Shown here in pieces: positions 10,801 through 20,652 of a stretch of DNA of 64,000 nt; position 1 is the stretch's first letter; each line of letters begins with the position of its first letter. A model generated the notes under the pieces. It ran no database searches, was not told the DNA's origin, and saw only the letters and a list, made by a program, of their open reading frames with translations. Both the position numbers and the translations under genes were made by a program. This DNA comes from Nemertoderma westbladi (Eukaryota > Xenacoelomorpha > Nemertodermatida > Nemertodermatidae): the NCBI GenBank assembly GCA_032718475.1, contig JAUCBJ010008685.1, forward strand, positions 1 through 64,000, in the 5' to 3' direction.

Positions 10801-11273
10801 GACATTGAATCAATCCGGGGAACTGTGTCCCAATATGTCTGGGACATTGAATCAATCCGGGGAATTATGTCCCAATATGTCTGGGACATTGAATCAATCC
10901 GGGGAACTATGTCCCAATATGTCTGGGACATTGAATCTCTCCAGGGAACTATGTCCCAATCCCAATATGTCTGAGACATTGAATCAATCCGGGGAACTAT
11001 GTCCCAATATGTCTGGGACATTGAATCAATCCGGGGAACTATGTCCCAATATGTCTGGGACATTGAATCTCTCCAGGGAACTATGTCCCAATCCCAATAT
11101 GTCTGGTAGATTGAATCAATCCGGGGAACTATGTCCCAATATGTCTGGGACATTGAATCAATCCGGGGAACTATGTCCCAATATGTCTGGGACATTGAAT
11201 CAATCCGGGGAACTATGTCCCAATATGTCTGGGACATTGAATCAATCCGGAGATATTTGTTTCACTTTATCAG
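7810..11273 (+). CDS. Host gene, giant repeat-coding exon 4
   Basis: One frame is open for about 1150 codons from the acceptor TTCCTTCTAG (7809) to the donor GTTAGT (11274). It starts FVEQPTPSSLGSTYSETE, then has about 17 copies of the 12-residue unit ENCNNELPRLGG (36 bp), an acidic non-repetitive part (about 8565-9335, IDDNSKCRSGQENPSISVES onward), then about 44 copies of 14-16-residue units of type MSGTLNQSGELCPN or MSGTLNQSRELCPNPN. The second repeat carries NMS and NQS sequons in nearly every unit, so it could be heavily N-glycosylated if it faces outward (inference). The donor ends in phase 1, matching exon 5. Other frames on both strands are also open across the repeats, but only this frame joins sensibly to exon 5. 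Confidence 0.6.
7957..8560 (+). repeat. Coding minisatellite, 36-bp unit, ~17 copies
   Basis: Unit GAGAACTGTAACAATGAGCT followed by GCCACGGCTCGGTGGT. Units differ at only a few positions (GTGG/GTGA, CTGTCA/CTGCCA, CGG/CAG), and because 36 is a multiple of three all copies keep the frame ENCNNELPRLGG. Confidence 0.95.
9345..11256 (+). repeat. Coding minisatellite, 42/48-bp units, ~44 copies
   Basis: Units start ATGTCTGGGACATTGAATCA and come in 42-bp (…GAACTATGTCCCAAT) and 48-bp (extra CCCAAT) forms. A higher-order block of seven units (306 bp) is repeated: the variant starting GGGGCATTGAATCAATC at 10403 recurs 306 bp later near 10709 with the same order of variants. All lengths are multiples of three. 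Confidence 0.95.
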
Positions 11274-11529
11274 GTTAGTTAAATTTCCTTCCTTGTTTTA
11301 GGTGTCAATCTTTTTCGACGGAGGGTGTTGCGAATTTGGTCCTGAGCATAACATTTCTTTTTGCCCAAAAAATGTTGTTAGTGGACTTAAACTTACCTTC
11401 AAGACATCATTGATGGCCGCCTTAGTAACACAACACTCATCAGTTCTCTTAGCTATTAATAATTCTACTTTATAGATGACACGGCTGATTCAGTAGGCTT
11501 GTAGTTTACATTTATGGTTGTTTTGACAG

Positions 11530-11811
11530 GTTGTGAATTCAGTAATGAATCTACCACGACCGGCATTCCATCACCCACTGACACGCGAGAGTTATCACGT
11601 GGTGCGGTCATCACGATATTGGATACCAGATGTCAACAGGGTGTCCTACCCCACAGAGACAGCCAAGTAGAAGGCGCCAAGGATCCCGAGTTACCATGGC
11701 AATGTGTATCCCGTACGTTGTCTACTATAAAGGTGCCCAGACGCCCTGCTACCATGGGCGGGCCGTCTGCTAGTCCCCCTGTGTTACTACGGCGTTTAAA
11801 TAATTCATTAG
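11530..11811 (+). CDS. Host gene, exon 5
   Basis: Acceptor TTTTGACAG (11521-11529) is in phase 1 and joins exon 4 as G-CEFSNESTTTGIPSPTD. The exon runs through VPRRPATMGGPSASPPVLLR to RRLNNSL and ends at the strong donor TTAG|GTGAGT (11812), again in phase 1. It is serine, threonine and proline rich and shows no recognised domain. The agreement of phase across both flanking junctions supports real splicing. The following intron is about 39 kb long and contains two LTR retrotransposons. Confidence 0.6.
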
Positions 11812-12869
11812 GTGAGTTTGATTCCGTTGCTTTTAGCTTCGCTACGTGTTTATCTAATTTTGCGTCAGAGTCACTGACTACTTCCGGTCATATAGAGAGC
11901 TCTTGTTGCGATTCGGTATCGGGTTTTTTTGGGGTCAATGCCAACCTTATTGACCAATCAATGTCCCGTACGTGATTTTTGAAATTTGTCGAATTTTGAA
12001 ATTAACTTTGATAATCAGCTATATTTATAGTTAGTCATATTGCCATATTGAGAATAAATTTATGTCACGTATAGGAAATTTATAAAAGATTTTTCGTACT
12101 TTATGTTCATATTCTTGAAAATTGTAAGTTAAATGCGTTTAATGCTGGTATTGAAGTGTCCGGCAAGAGATATCAGATCGAAGTTGAAAGTTTTCTAGTA
12201 AGAAAAAATATAAAAATTCTGTCACGGGTAAGAAATGTTTAAACCAGTGACAACATAAAGTTTCACTTTGTGGGAAACTTTGCCGTGAAAAGTGGGTTTA
12301 AATGTCACTTTTCCTGTTTAATAACAATGTGATACACAAAACTGTTGCATATGGTCAACTGAAAATCGTTATTTTATATCAAATAATTAATTTGTAAATG
12401 TAAATAGACAGATTTTGATGTCATGTATGGAGACCGGCGGGGGAAACTGGATGCAAATCCCATCTTGGCGAATTAACATCCCGCCTCAATGTTAAATTCT
12501 CAATTTAGGGAAAGGAGCAGGTTACAGTGGGGCGTTATTTTAGCCAAAACAATAAACTAAACACAATAGAACAGGTTATTACACTTTGATTTATGTTGCG
12601 TCCAATTTCCCCTGGAGAGGGATGTATTTTTATTGCGTCCAGTTACCCCCACCCCCCTATTGCCCCCGTATGGGACATATTGATGAAGTATTGAAAGGAA
12701 TTTACATGAAACGATTTAGTAATTGTTTTCACTTTTATTTTTCAATTAAAAACAAATCATTAAATTCCCCAAACAACTCCTCCGTACTAGAATTTAAATC
12801 CAGTTTATCGTCCTTCCCACTGCCAACTCCTGCTCCATTCTCAACTTCCATCCAACTCTCAACTACAAC
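11812..12869 (+). other. Start of the large host intron before element E
   Basis: No gene. It contains a short copy of a dispersed repeat (GTCAATGCCAAC...GTACGTGA, about 11934-11972) that recurs inverted near 50461-50505, a single unit of the 2788-3232 satellite type (12503-12560), and AT-rich sequence. The 117-aa frame at 12586 has no recognisable features. Confidence 0.6.
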
Positions 12870-13005
12870 TATAGAATTATATCCTCATAAATGCCGTGGA
12901 TTTTCAAAATTTTATTTTGTTCGAATTAACTTGCTATAAAGATTACATTAAGTCCTCATTTGCATTTACCATATCTATTTGTATAACATTGTTTAAGTGG
13001 TTCAG

Positions 13006-13082
13006 TAGCTCAGTCGGTTAAGCGTTAGAAATTCGTGTAGTAGGTATCGAGTTCAAATCCTAGTAAGTGTGGATTATTTTTT
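13006..13082 (+). promoter_or_regulatory. tRNA-like Pol III unit inside the 5' LTR
   Basis: TAGCTCAGTCGG (13006-13017) fits the tRNA A box and GAGTTCAAATCC (13049-13060) fits the B box at normal spacing; a run of six T follows at 13077-13082, a Pol III terminator. The anticodon and T stems pair poorly, so this is tRNA-derived rather than a working tRNA. The other LTR has the same unit with one change in the B box. Confidence 0.6.
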
Positions 13083-14512
13083 GTGCAAAGTTTCAACTCA
13101 TTTGAATTAACCGCTACGAATTAATTGCATTTGCTCAAGGTAGATTAACCAATACGATTGCAGTTATTAGATAGTAACCAATGTCGTGCAAGATACGTGT
13201 TTGCTGGACCAATGATTATCTTTAAAAACCTAGTAGAACTCATAGAACAATCTAGATTTATCTAGATTGTTAGCAGCACAAATTTGCTATAAAAGGTGCG
13301 ATTTTGTTCATTAGTTATTCTTAACCCTTATTAGTTATCTCACTTCTTACAAGATTAGATAGTATTAGTATTAGATATTATTAGATAGCGACATTATTTC
13401 TTGTTACATTTATTGTATATCATTCGTTTGTAATAAAGTTAGAAAGTATTTGTTACATCTGCTTTTACTATGTTTCACCACGGTGAACACAACTGAGAGA
13501 CAGATGGCAGGCTAGACATCGGATCGCGGCAATAGACGGGAACATCGGAGGAATGTAGGAAGGAGACAACCCGCAATACCCATTCTTAGTTATTCGCCCA
13601 TCGCCTGAAAGGTTAGACAGCGTTCGATGCCTCGTTACCTAAGCGTAAGACCTAAGATCGAAGGTAGAGGTATTGACACGCTGTGCGCTAAAAATTACAT
13701 TTAGGGACTGTACTGTCTTAATTCAGAGAAACCCGCAGTATACCTTCACATTCCTACGGGGGAGGAGATCAGGCAGAGAGATACTAGTACACAGATAGGA
13801 CACAGGCACACCAGTACAAGGCATACACATTAGTAGGGTGCAGCAAACTGTACGCCTAACTCATTTGCTAAGTATAGGTGCGTCGGTGGCTTGTTTGTAG
13901 TACAACGGTGTCCATTTGCATTAGAACTTGTAGGCCAGGAAGGGTTACTGTGTTTTTACCTGAATTAGGATTGTACCGTTCAGGCGGTAGGGCAGTTTAC
14001 TGCTAGGCGCATATAAATTGAGGCTATTAGGGATACTAACATCTACCGTGTCCCCGCCGACATTCTGATAGGAAGTTGCCGTGCCCACCTAGGCAACCAA
14101 AATTCTAGATAGGACGCCAGGCTAGCTAATTTTGTAACTGTACGCCTAGTGTAGTAAACTAACACATTTCTTCTTAGTATTAGGGACCTGGTAAATTAAA
14201 ATTGCCGAATTCTGGGCGTAGTATTAACCTTATGCCTGAATTTGAGTCCTGGAAATACACAAAAGGGGAAGGAGCCTTATCATTCGTGAGTATTGGACCT
14301 ACAAGCTATAAAATTAGAATATTTGTAAAATGTACACCGGACCCAGTAATTATATATGTGAAGGATCAAAACCGATTTTGACTGTTAGAATCAAGACACA
14401 CGCGTTATAAATTATTTACACCTAAAAATATATATAAAATAATTTTTGTCCGTACTGCACTTTGCCTGCTAGTTAGACATCTCTGCACCTAGCTAGCGTC
14501 TCTCTCTCCCAC

Positions 14513-14522
14513 CCATATAAAT
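14513..14522 (+). promoter_or_regulatory. TATA-like box in 5' LTR
   Basis: CATATAAATC downstream of a CT-rich stretch and upstream of GTCCGTCAGTGAGTCAG; duplicated in the 3' LTR near 33611-33620. A plausible Pol II start for the element's RNA, inferred from motif and position only. Confidence 0.4.
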
Positions 14523-14782
14523 CACACCGCGGCAAAGTATACGAGCACCCTTAGTCCGTCAGTGAGTCAGCCCGATTTTAGGATTCGCTGCGCGGGATTT
14601 TGTTTTATCGAAGTTTGTCCGTTCGTAGACTGTTTTCTGCCTCACCGGTTATAAGAGACCGATACTGCAATATATTCGCTTACTTAGAGTTTACTGTTTT
14701 GGTGAGAAGGTCGGATTATGTTTTGATTCACAAACTTTACAGTAGGATATTGCAGGGTACTTTGTTACTGTCTCTTCGAATA

Positions 14783-15590
14783 GTAGGAATGTGTTTTACT
14801 GAACTATGGTTCAGTAGGACTAAAGTTATTTGAAAATTTTGTATTTTGAGGTAAAAATTTGTATTTGATTAGCTAAGTGCTAATTTTTGAAATAAAATTT
14901 TGATTTGAACCGCGTGTAAAATATTTGGAATTGAATACCGGTGTTTAAAAGGGTTTAAATACCATATTGTACCGGTACAAAATTTTTGTAAAAAGTAAAA
15001 CCTAACTCTTTTGTTTTTCAGGATTCAGAGCTCATTTCTAGACTGTAACGAGAGCAAGACCGTATTTCGCAAGTTTGGGAGATAGATAACTCAACAATTT
15101 TGGTTGGGAAAATCGCACTTCGTCCGCAACGCTGGAAACGGAAAGGTTCACGTCCGGTTTGTATCTGGGAATCTGTTTTTCTGGAGAATCATTGGAGGGG
15201 GTGAGTTCGAAAGGTTGCATAAATCAGTTAGGCATTACCGTATTAGTTAAAATTATTGTGGGTTCCACTGTCTCAAGTATTTATGCATTCCGTACGATTT
15301 CTTTGTTTATTGCTGAATTAGTCCGTATTATTTGTGTTTGATTTACCTTTTGATAACGCATATCGTTATCCGATTTATTTGTTATAAAATTGGCCGCCAG
15401 GCTAATTTTATTATATACTTACTCCGTGACATTTATTTGTTGTAAAATTGGCCGCTAGGCTAATTTTATCCATTTGCTATAAAATCGGCCGGTAGGCTAA
15501 TTTTATATGACTGTAATTAATACCGTTTAGATATAAATACGGTAAGTTTGATACTTTGACACTCACTTTACTTGACTTACAACTACCGAA
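14783..15590 (+). other. Element E leader
   Basis: Non-coding. It starts with a small hairpin (ACTGAAC, loop TATG, GTTCAGT at about 14798-14815) close to the LTR edge where the primer-binding site should lie; no standard tRNA-complementary TGG start was recognised. Three ~45-bp copies of TAAAATTGGCCGCTAGGCTA (15382-15508) lie shortly before the gag ATG. Confidence 0.5.
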
Positions 15591-17786
15591 ATGAGTGACA
15601 AACAAGACTATACGAAGAATACACAAACCGACTATGATTCATGTGATGCGGATAAGTCAGTAGCGGAAGAACCACAGGGGAAGACTCGCGGGCCTACCGA
15701 ACCTACACCGTGCGCGTCACCAGTACATCCAACGGGAGTACCGGATGCCGTAGTACGAGGCGACGGCAGGACCGAGGATTTTCTAACGGTCCCGCAACCT
15801 AGACACAGGGAATCGGACATGGTAAGTTCAGTAGGAAGCCAAGAGAGCGTTGTTAGAAGCGTCGGAGGATACATGGCGCATATTACCAGGAGTATTGGAG
15901 AAGGCCAACGCATATTAGACGAGTTGACCGCTCCGATGTCTCGGTTCGAGTTTTACACCCTACAGGTTAGAGTACAAAGTAAAGTACATAAGTCCGTAGA
16001 TAACCTAATCAGTCTACAAGATCTAGCTAGATAAAGACAGGATGTGGACACTCAGCTTAGAATCCTCGAGAAATTAATAATCGCCAGGGAGAAACTAATT
16101 CAGTTTAAGACGACCGTTAGACAGATACAACAAGAACAAGCGGACCAGTTGCTAGGTGAGTCAGTTTCTGACGAGTTATTACAGCCCGAGGAAGAACAGG
16201 AACTGTATAGACTGGATGGACAATTGAATCATCTGACGGATCACTTACGTATGTGCGGTGAAGACGTCGGAGATTGGGAAACCGTGCCGGAGGCTACGAG
16301 GGAAACTTTACCCGTACAAATCGAACTAGCACCAGGAATACTGGACCAATCATTAGTGAGTATTCGCAGCGAAATTGGTGAGGTAAGTATGGTAACGTCA
16401 GAAATTTCTCGACAGCAACAACAGTACTACAGACAACAACGAGAAATTGAGGAACAAACTCAACTGCTGACGGTACAAGCAGCTGTAGAGGAAGAGAAAC
16501 TACGCGTCGCAAATGTTGCGAGAATCTCTCATCTACAAGAAGCAGCCGAACTAGAAGCAGCTGAGATGGAAAGGTTAGAGCTAGAAATAGCACAGCGAAC
16601 AGCGGCAGCTGAGTTAGCGCAATGAGCAGCAACAGCTGAGTTGGAACGACAAGCGGCAGCTGAGTTAGCGCGACGAACGGCTGAGTTGGAGCAACAAGCG
16701 GCAACAGCCGAATTGGACGAACAAAGACGAGTTTTGGAAGCCCGAGCCGAGTTAAGAAAACGGCAAATAAAGGCTCAATCAGCTATACGACTAGCGGAGT
16801 TCGAGGCGCAACAACAACAGACGGAACAACGCGATGAGGAAGTTAAACTTCATTTCGAACTCGAAAAGAAGGCGAGAGAATTAGCCAATGCCAAGGAAGA
16901 TCTGGATCTTCAAGCCTGCGATCGATCGATGAGATCTCGAGACGGACACGATCTAGACTGGATAGAGGTAAGACATCGTCAAATTCAGGAACGAATGAAG
17001 GAAGGAAGCGTAGGAGCACCTGAGCGAGAACGGGAATTGGTTAAAGACTTATGTCAACGATTTCCGCAAGTAACTCCGATGTTCGCACCAATTACGAATA
17101 AAGGACATGTTTCGATTGCTGGTAGTAGCAGTATATCTCCTATACACAATGCGACGGAACACAGGTATGTTATTCCGGACAAGTTTGTACCGCCAAGAGC
17201 AACGTCATCGCCTATTCCGAGAGTCAAGGTAAGTAACCCGCCGATTACAGATCGTAGTAGTTTATTGGCAGGACCTGCATTACTGACGACTAAACAGGTG
17301 AGACAACCTTCGACACCAAAACCGGTCACGCACAACGTAAACCCAACTGTGTTTAGACCTACGAGGACTTTGGACTCAAACGCCATTATGCGACCACGGA
17401 TCCAGTTTACATCGCAATCTACGACTTCGAGGAAGACTTGTGAGCCTACCGAACAACGGAGACCAGTAGATGATGTTTCGAAACGGAATGTTAGAATTCG
17501 GACAACTCAACGGACGCAAGCACGTCGGCCACCGTATCCAGGTGATAGTAGTACTTCGAGCGAATCGGATTACCCGGAATGCGAGGTGTTTAGAACAGGA
17601 GCGGCCGATGAATGCAAATGCGAGCGTTCAACTAATTCCTTTATAGATAATCCTCCACAAAATACACCAACACAGAAAGCGTTACAGCCAACGGACGCGA
17701 TCAGTACACAACAATTCGCCGATATACTGCGACCAGTTGTTAATAAGTTGGCCCAGATCGAGGAACTTAGAGGAAGTTCAAACTGA
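15591..17786 (+). pseudogene. Element E gag ORF1 (coiled coil), copy 1
   Basis: Starts MSDKQDYTKNTQTDYDS and stays in one frame to 17786, but is broken by TAA at 16032 and TGA at 16623. The middle is a long Ala/Glu/Arg/Gln-rich coiled coil (units such as AAAELARRTAELEQQA), followed by a Pro/Thr/Ser-rich region and a C-terminal NKLAQIEELRGSSN. It corresponds to the coiled-coil gag of element G at 42128-44249. It overlaps the next ORF by about 50 bases in the +1 frame, so a programmed frameshift in the ancestor is possible (inference). Both stops are also present in the tandem copy, so they predate the duplication. Confidence 0.75.
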
Positions 17787-18900
17787 TAGTTCGAGAAACA
17801 CGGAATTCGAACATACTAGACACCCGAAGCATCCGCAAAGGACGGCACTTTCAGGGAATGTAGAGTATGAGAAAAGACGTCCTGGACAGGGAAAAACGAA
17901 CTCTATTGCTACCCAGGGACGCGAAACTTTGAATGTTGCAGAAGAGATAGCTAAATTCGCAGCCAGACAAGGATTACCGGCGCAGCAACCACCAAAGTTC
18001 TCATGAAACTCAAAACATTGGCATACCTTCGTGGATTACATCGAATCTCAAATTGCGGCATGCGCTTTTACATCGAGGGTAAAGTTTAACTACCTGCTTC
18101 AAACGCTGATGGGAGAACCGAAACGTCTAGCAGAGACTTTCGTCGGTGTACCAGACGCCTTCGAATTAGCATACGATCGCTTAACTTCCATTTATGGAGG
18201 TACCGTAAGTATGGCCAAATCAGTAATAGAGGAACTCTGTAAAGGGGGAGCTATTACGAAACCCGTCGACTTACTGAAATTAGCTGATGAAATCAAGAAC
18301 GCCATTATGACATTACGATCAATTGGACAACTTGATTATGGAAACACTCCTACAGTCCTATTAAAAATAATAGGGAGATTACACCATCGACTTCGTAGGG
18401 AGTGGAGGAAGATCAAATATCAGCGAGAAGAAAGGGGTGGATTTTTGAAATTGGAGGATGTGTACCTATTACTATCTAGGGAAGCAGTGGTGGAGACTCG
18501 TTCTAACTACCCAGACCAACACATTGTAGCAGAAGGAATCACCTTGCCATCGACCAACCGACAAAAACCACAGACGCCATCTACAAGGACGGTCACCTAC
18601 GCCACACCGACAGAAACCCGACAATTTTCGGACGGTAGTAAAGTGTCTGCACCTATTGGGATCAAACAGACCAGGCAGCAACTGAGTGCCGACTTTAGCG
18701 GTTGCCAATACTGCGAGCAGTTAGGTAAGCAGCATACTAGTCACAAGTTAAGAGGTTGTCGGCTATTTCGTGAGTTAAACTCGGAAGAACGACGGCTACA
18801 GATACGGCCATTAGAGTTTTACACCCTACAGGTTAGAGTACAAAGTAAAGTACATAAGTCCGTAGATAACCTAATCAGTCTACAAGATCTAGCTAGATAA
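17737..18900 (+). pseudogene. Element E gag ORF2 (DUF1759-like), copy 1, truncated
   Basis: Frame +1 relative to ORF1. It encodes NVAEEIAKFAARQGLPAQQP, then after a TGA at 18004 (GGA in copy 2) continues HWHTFVDYIESQIAACAFTS, KFNYLLQTLMGEPKRLAETF and RSIGQLDYGNTPTVLLKIIG. This is the DUF1759 retrotransposon-gag pattern typical of BEL/Pao. The zinc knuckles are missing, because the tandem duplication cuts the ORF after LQIRPL and joins it in frame to the coiled-coil gag segment FYTLQVRVQSKVHKSVDNLI, ending at the stop at 18898-18900. Confidence 0.8.
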
Positions 18901-20652
18901 AGACAGGATGTGGACACTCAGCTTAGAATCCTCGAGAAATTAATAATCGCCAGGGAGAAACTAATTCAGTTTAAGACGACCGTTAGACAGATACAACAAG
19001 AACAAGCGGACCAGTTGCTAGGTGAGTCAGTTTCTGACGAGTTATTACAGCCCGAGGAAGAACAGGAACTGTATAGACTGGATGGACAATTGAATCATCT
19101 GACGGATCACTTACGTATGTGCGGTGAAGACGTCGGAGATTGGGAAACCGTGCCGGAGGCTACGAGGGAAACTTTACCCGTACAAATCGAACTAGCACCG
19201 GGAATACTGGACCAATCATTAGTGAGTATTCGCAGCGAAATTGGTGAGGTAAGTATGGTAACGTCAGAAATTTCTCGACAGCAACAACAGTACTACAGAC
19301 AACAACGAGAAATTGAGGAACAAACTCAACTGCTGACGGTACAAGCAGCTGTAGAGGAAGAGAAACTACGCGTCGCAAATGTTGCGAGAATCTCTCATCT
19401 ACAAGAAGCAGCCGAACTAGAAGCAGCTGAGATGGAAAGGTTAGAGCTAGAAATAGCACAGCGAACAGCGGCAGCTGAGTTAGCGCAATGAGCAGCAACA
19501 GCTGAGTTGGAACGACAAGCGGCAGCTGAGTTAGCGCGACGAACGGCTGAGTTGGAGCAACAAGCGGCAACAGCCGAATTGGACGAACAAAGACGAGTTT
19601 TGGAAGCCCGAGCCGAGTTAAGAAAACGGCAAATAAAGGCTCAATCAGCTATACGACTAGCGGAGTTCGAGGCACAACAACAACAGACGGAACAACGCGA
19701 TGAGGAAGTTAAACTTCATTTCGAACTCGAAAAGAAGGCGAGAGAATTAGCCAATGCCAAGGAAGATCTGGATCTTCAAGCCTGCGATCGATCGATGAGA
19801 TCTCGAGACGGACACGATCTAGACTGGATAGAGGTAAGACATCGTCAAATTCAGGAACGAATGAAGGAAGGAAGCGTAGGAGCACCTGAGCGAGAACGGG
19901 AATTGGTTAAAGACTTATGTCAACGATTTCCGCAAGTAACTCCGATGTTCGCACCAATTACGAATAAAGGACCTGTTTCGATTGCTGGTAGTAGCAGTAT
20001 ATCTCCTATACACAATGCGACGGAACACAGGTATGTTATTCCGGACAAGTTTGTACCGCCAAGAGTAACGTCATCGCCTATTCCGAGAGTCAAGGTAAGT
20101 AACCCGCCGATTACAGATCGTAGTAGTTTATTGGCAGGACCTGCATTACTGACGACTAAACAGGTGAGTCAACCTTCGACACCAAAACCGGTCACGCACA
20201 ACGTAAACCCAACTGTGTTTAGACCTACGAGGACTTTGGACTCAAACGCCATTATGCGACCACGGATCCAGTTTACATCGCAATCTACGACTTCGAGGAA
20301 GACTTGTGAGCCTACCGAACAACGGAGACCAGTAGATGATGTTTCGAAACGGAATGTTAGAATTCGGACAACTCAACGGACGCGAGCACGTCGGCCACCG
20401 TATCCAGGTGATAGTAGTACTTCGAGCGAATCGGATTACCCGGAATGCGAGGTGTTTAGAACAGGAGCGGCCGATGAATGCAAACGCGAGCGTTCAACTA
20501 ATTCCTTTATAGATAATCCTCCACAAAATACACCAACACAGAAAGCGTTACAACCAACGGATGCGATCAGTACACGACAATTCGCCGATATACTGCGACG
20601 AGTTGTTAATAAGTTGGCCCAGATCGAGGAACTTAGAGGAAGTTCAAACTGA
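18815..20652 (+). pseudogene. Element E gag ORF1, copy 2 (lacks N-terminus)
   Basis: Second copy of the coiled-coil gag without its first ~119 codons. The same stops occur (18898, 19489). It ends at 20652 after QIEELRGSSN. Its sequence is nearly identical to copy 1, which dates the duplication as recent compared with the two shared nonsense mutations. Confidence 0.75.

Larger units (their letters stand above)
12870..14782 (+). repeat. Element E 5' LTR
   Basis: 1913-bp direct repeat. It starts TATAGAATTATATCC and ends CTCTTCGAATA. It contains a tRNA-like segment with Pol III boxes (13006-13082), an AATAAA at about 13432, and a TATA-like CATATAAATC near 14513 that could start the genomic RNA about 30 bases downstream. 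Short reading frames in it (for example at 14600) are repeated in the other LTR and look like chance frames. Confidence 0.9.

Noticed and set aside
9303-11237. Long frames on the minus strand and in the +1 frame over the repeat exon (MSQTYWDIVPRIDS, MSQYVWDIESIRGT)
   Set aside because: They are by-products of a repeat whose unit length is a multiple of three; only the frame ending at 11273 joins exon 5 in phase.
14600-14833. 77-aa frame in the LTR of element E (also at 33697)
   Set aside because: Short, present in both LTRs, overlaps the presumed transcript start region and has no recognisable features.
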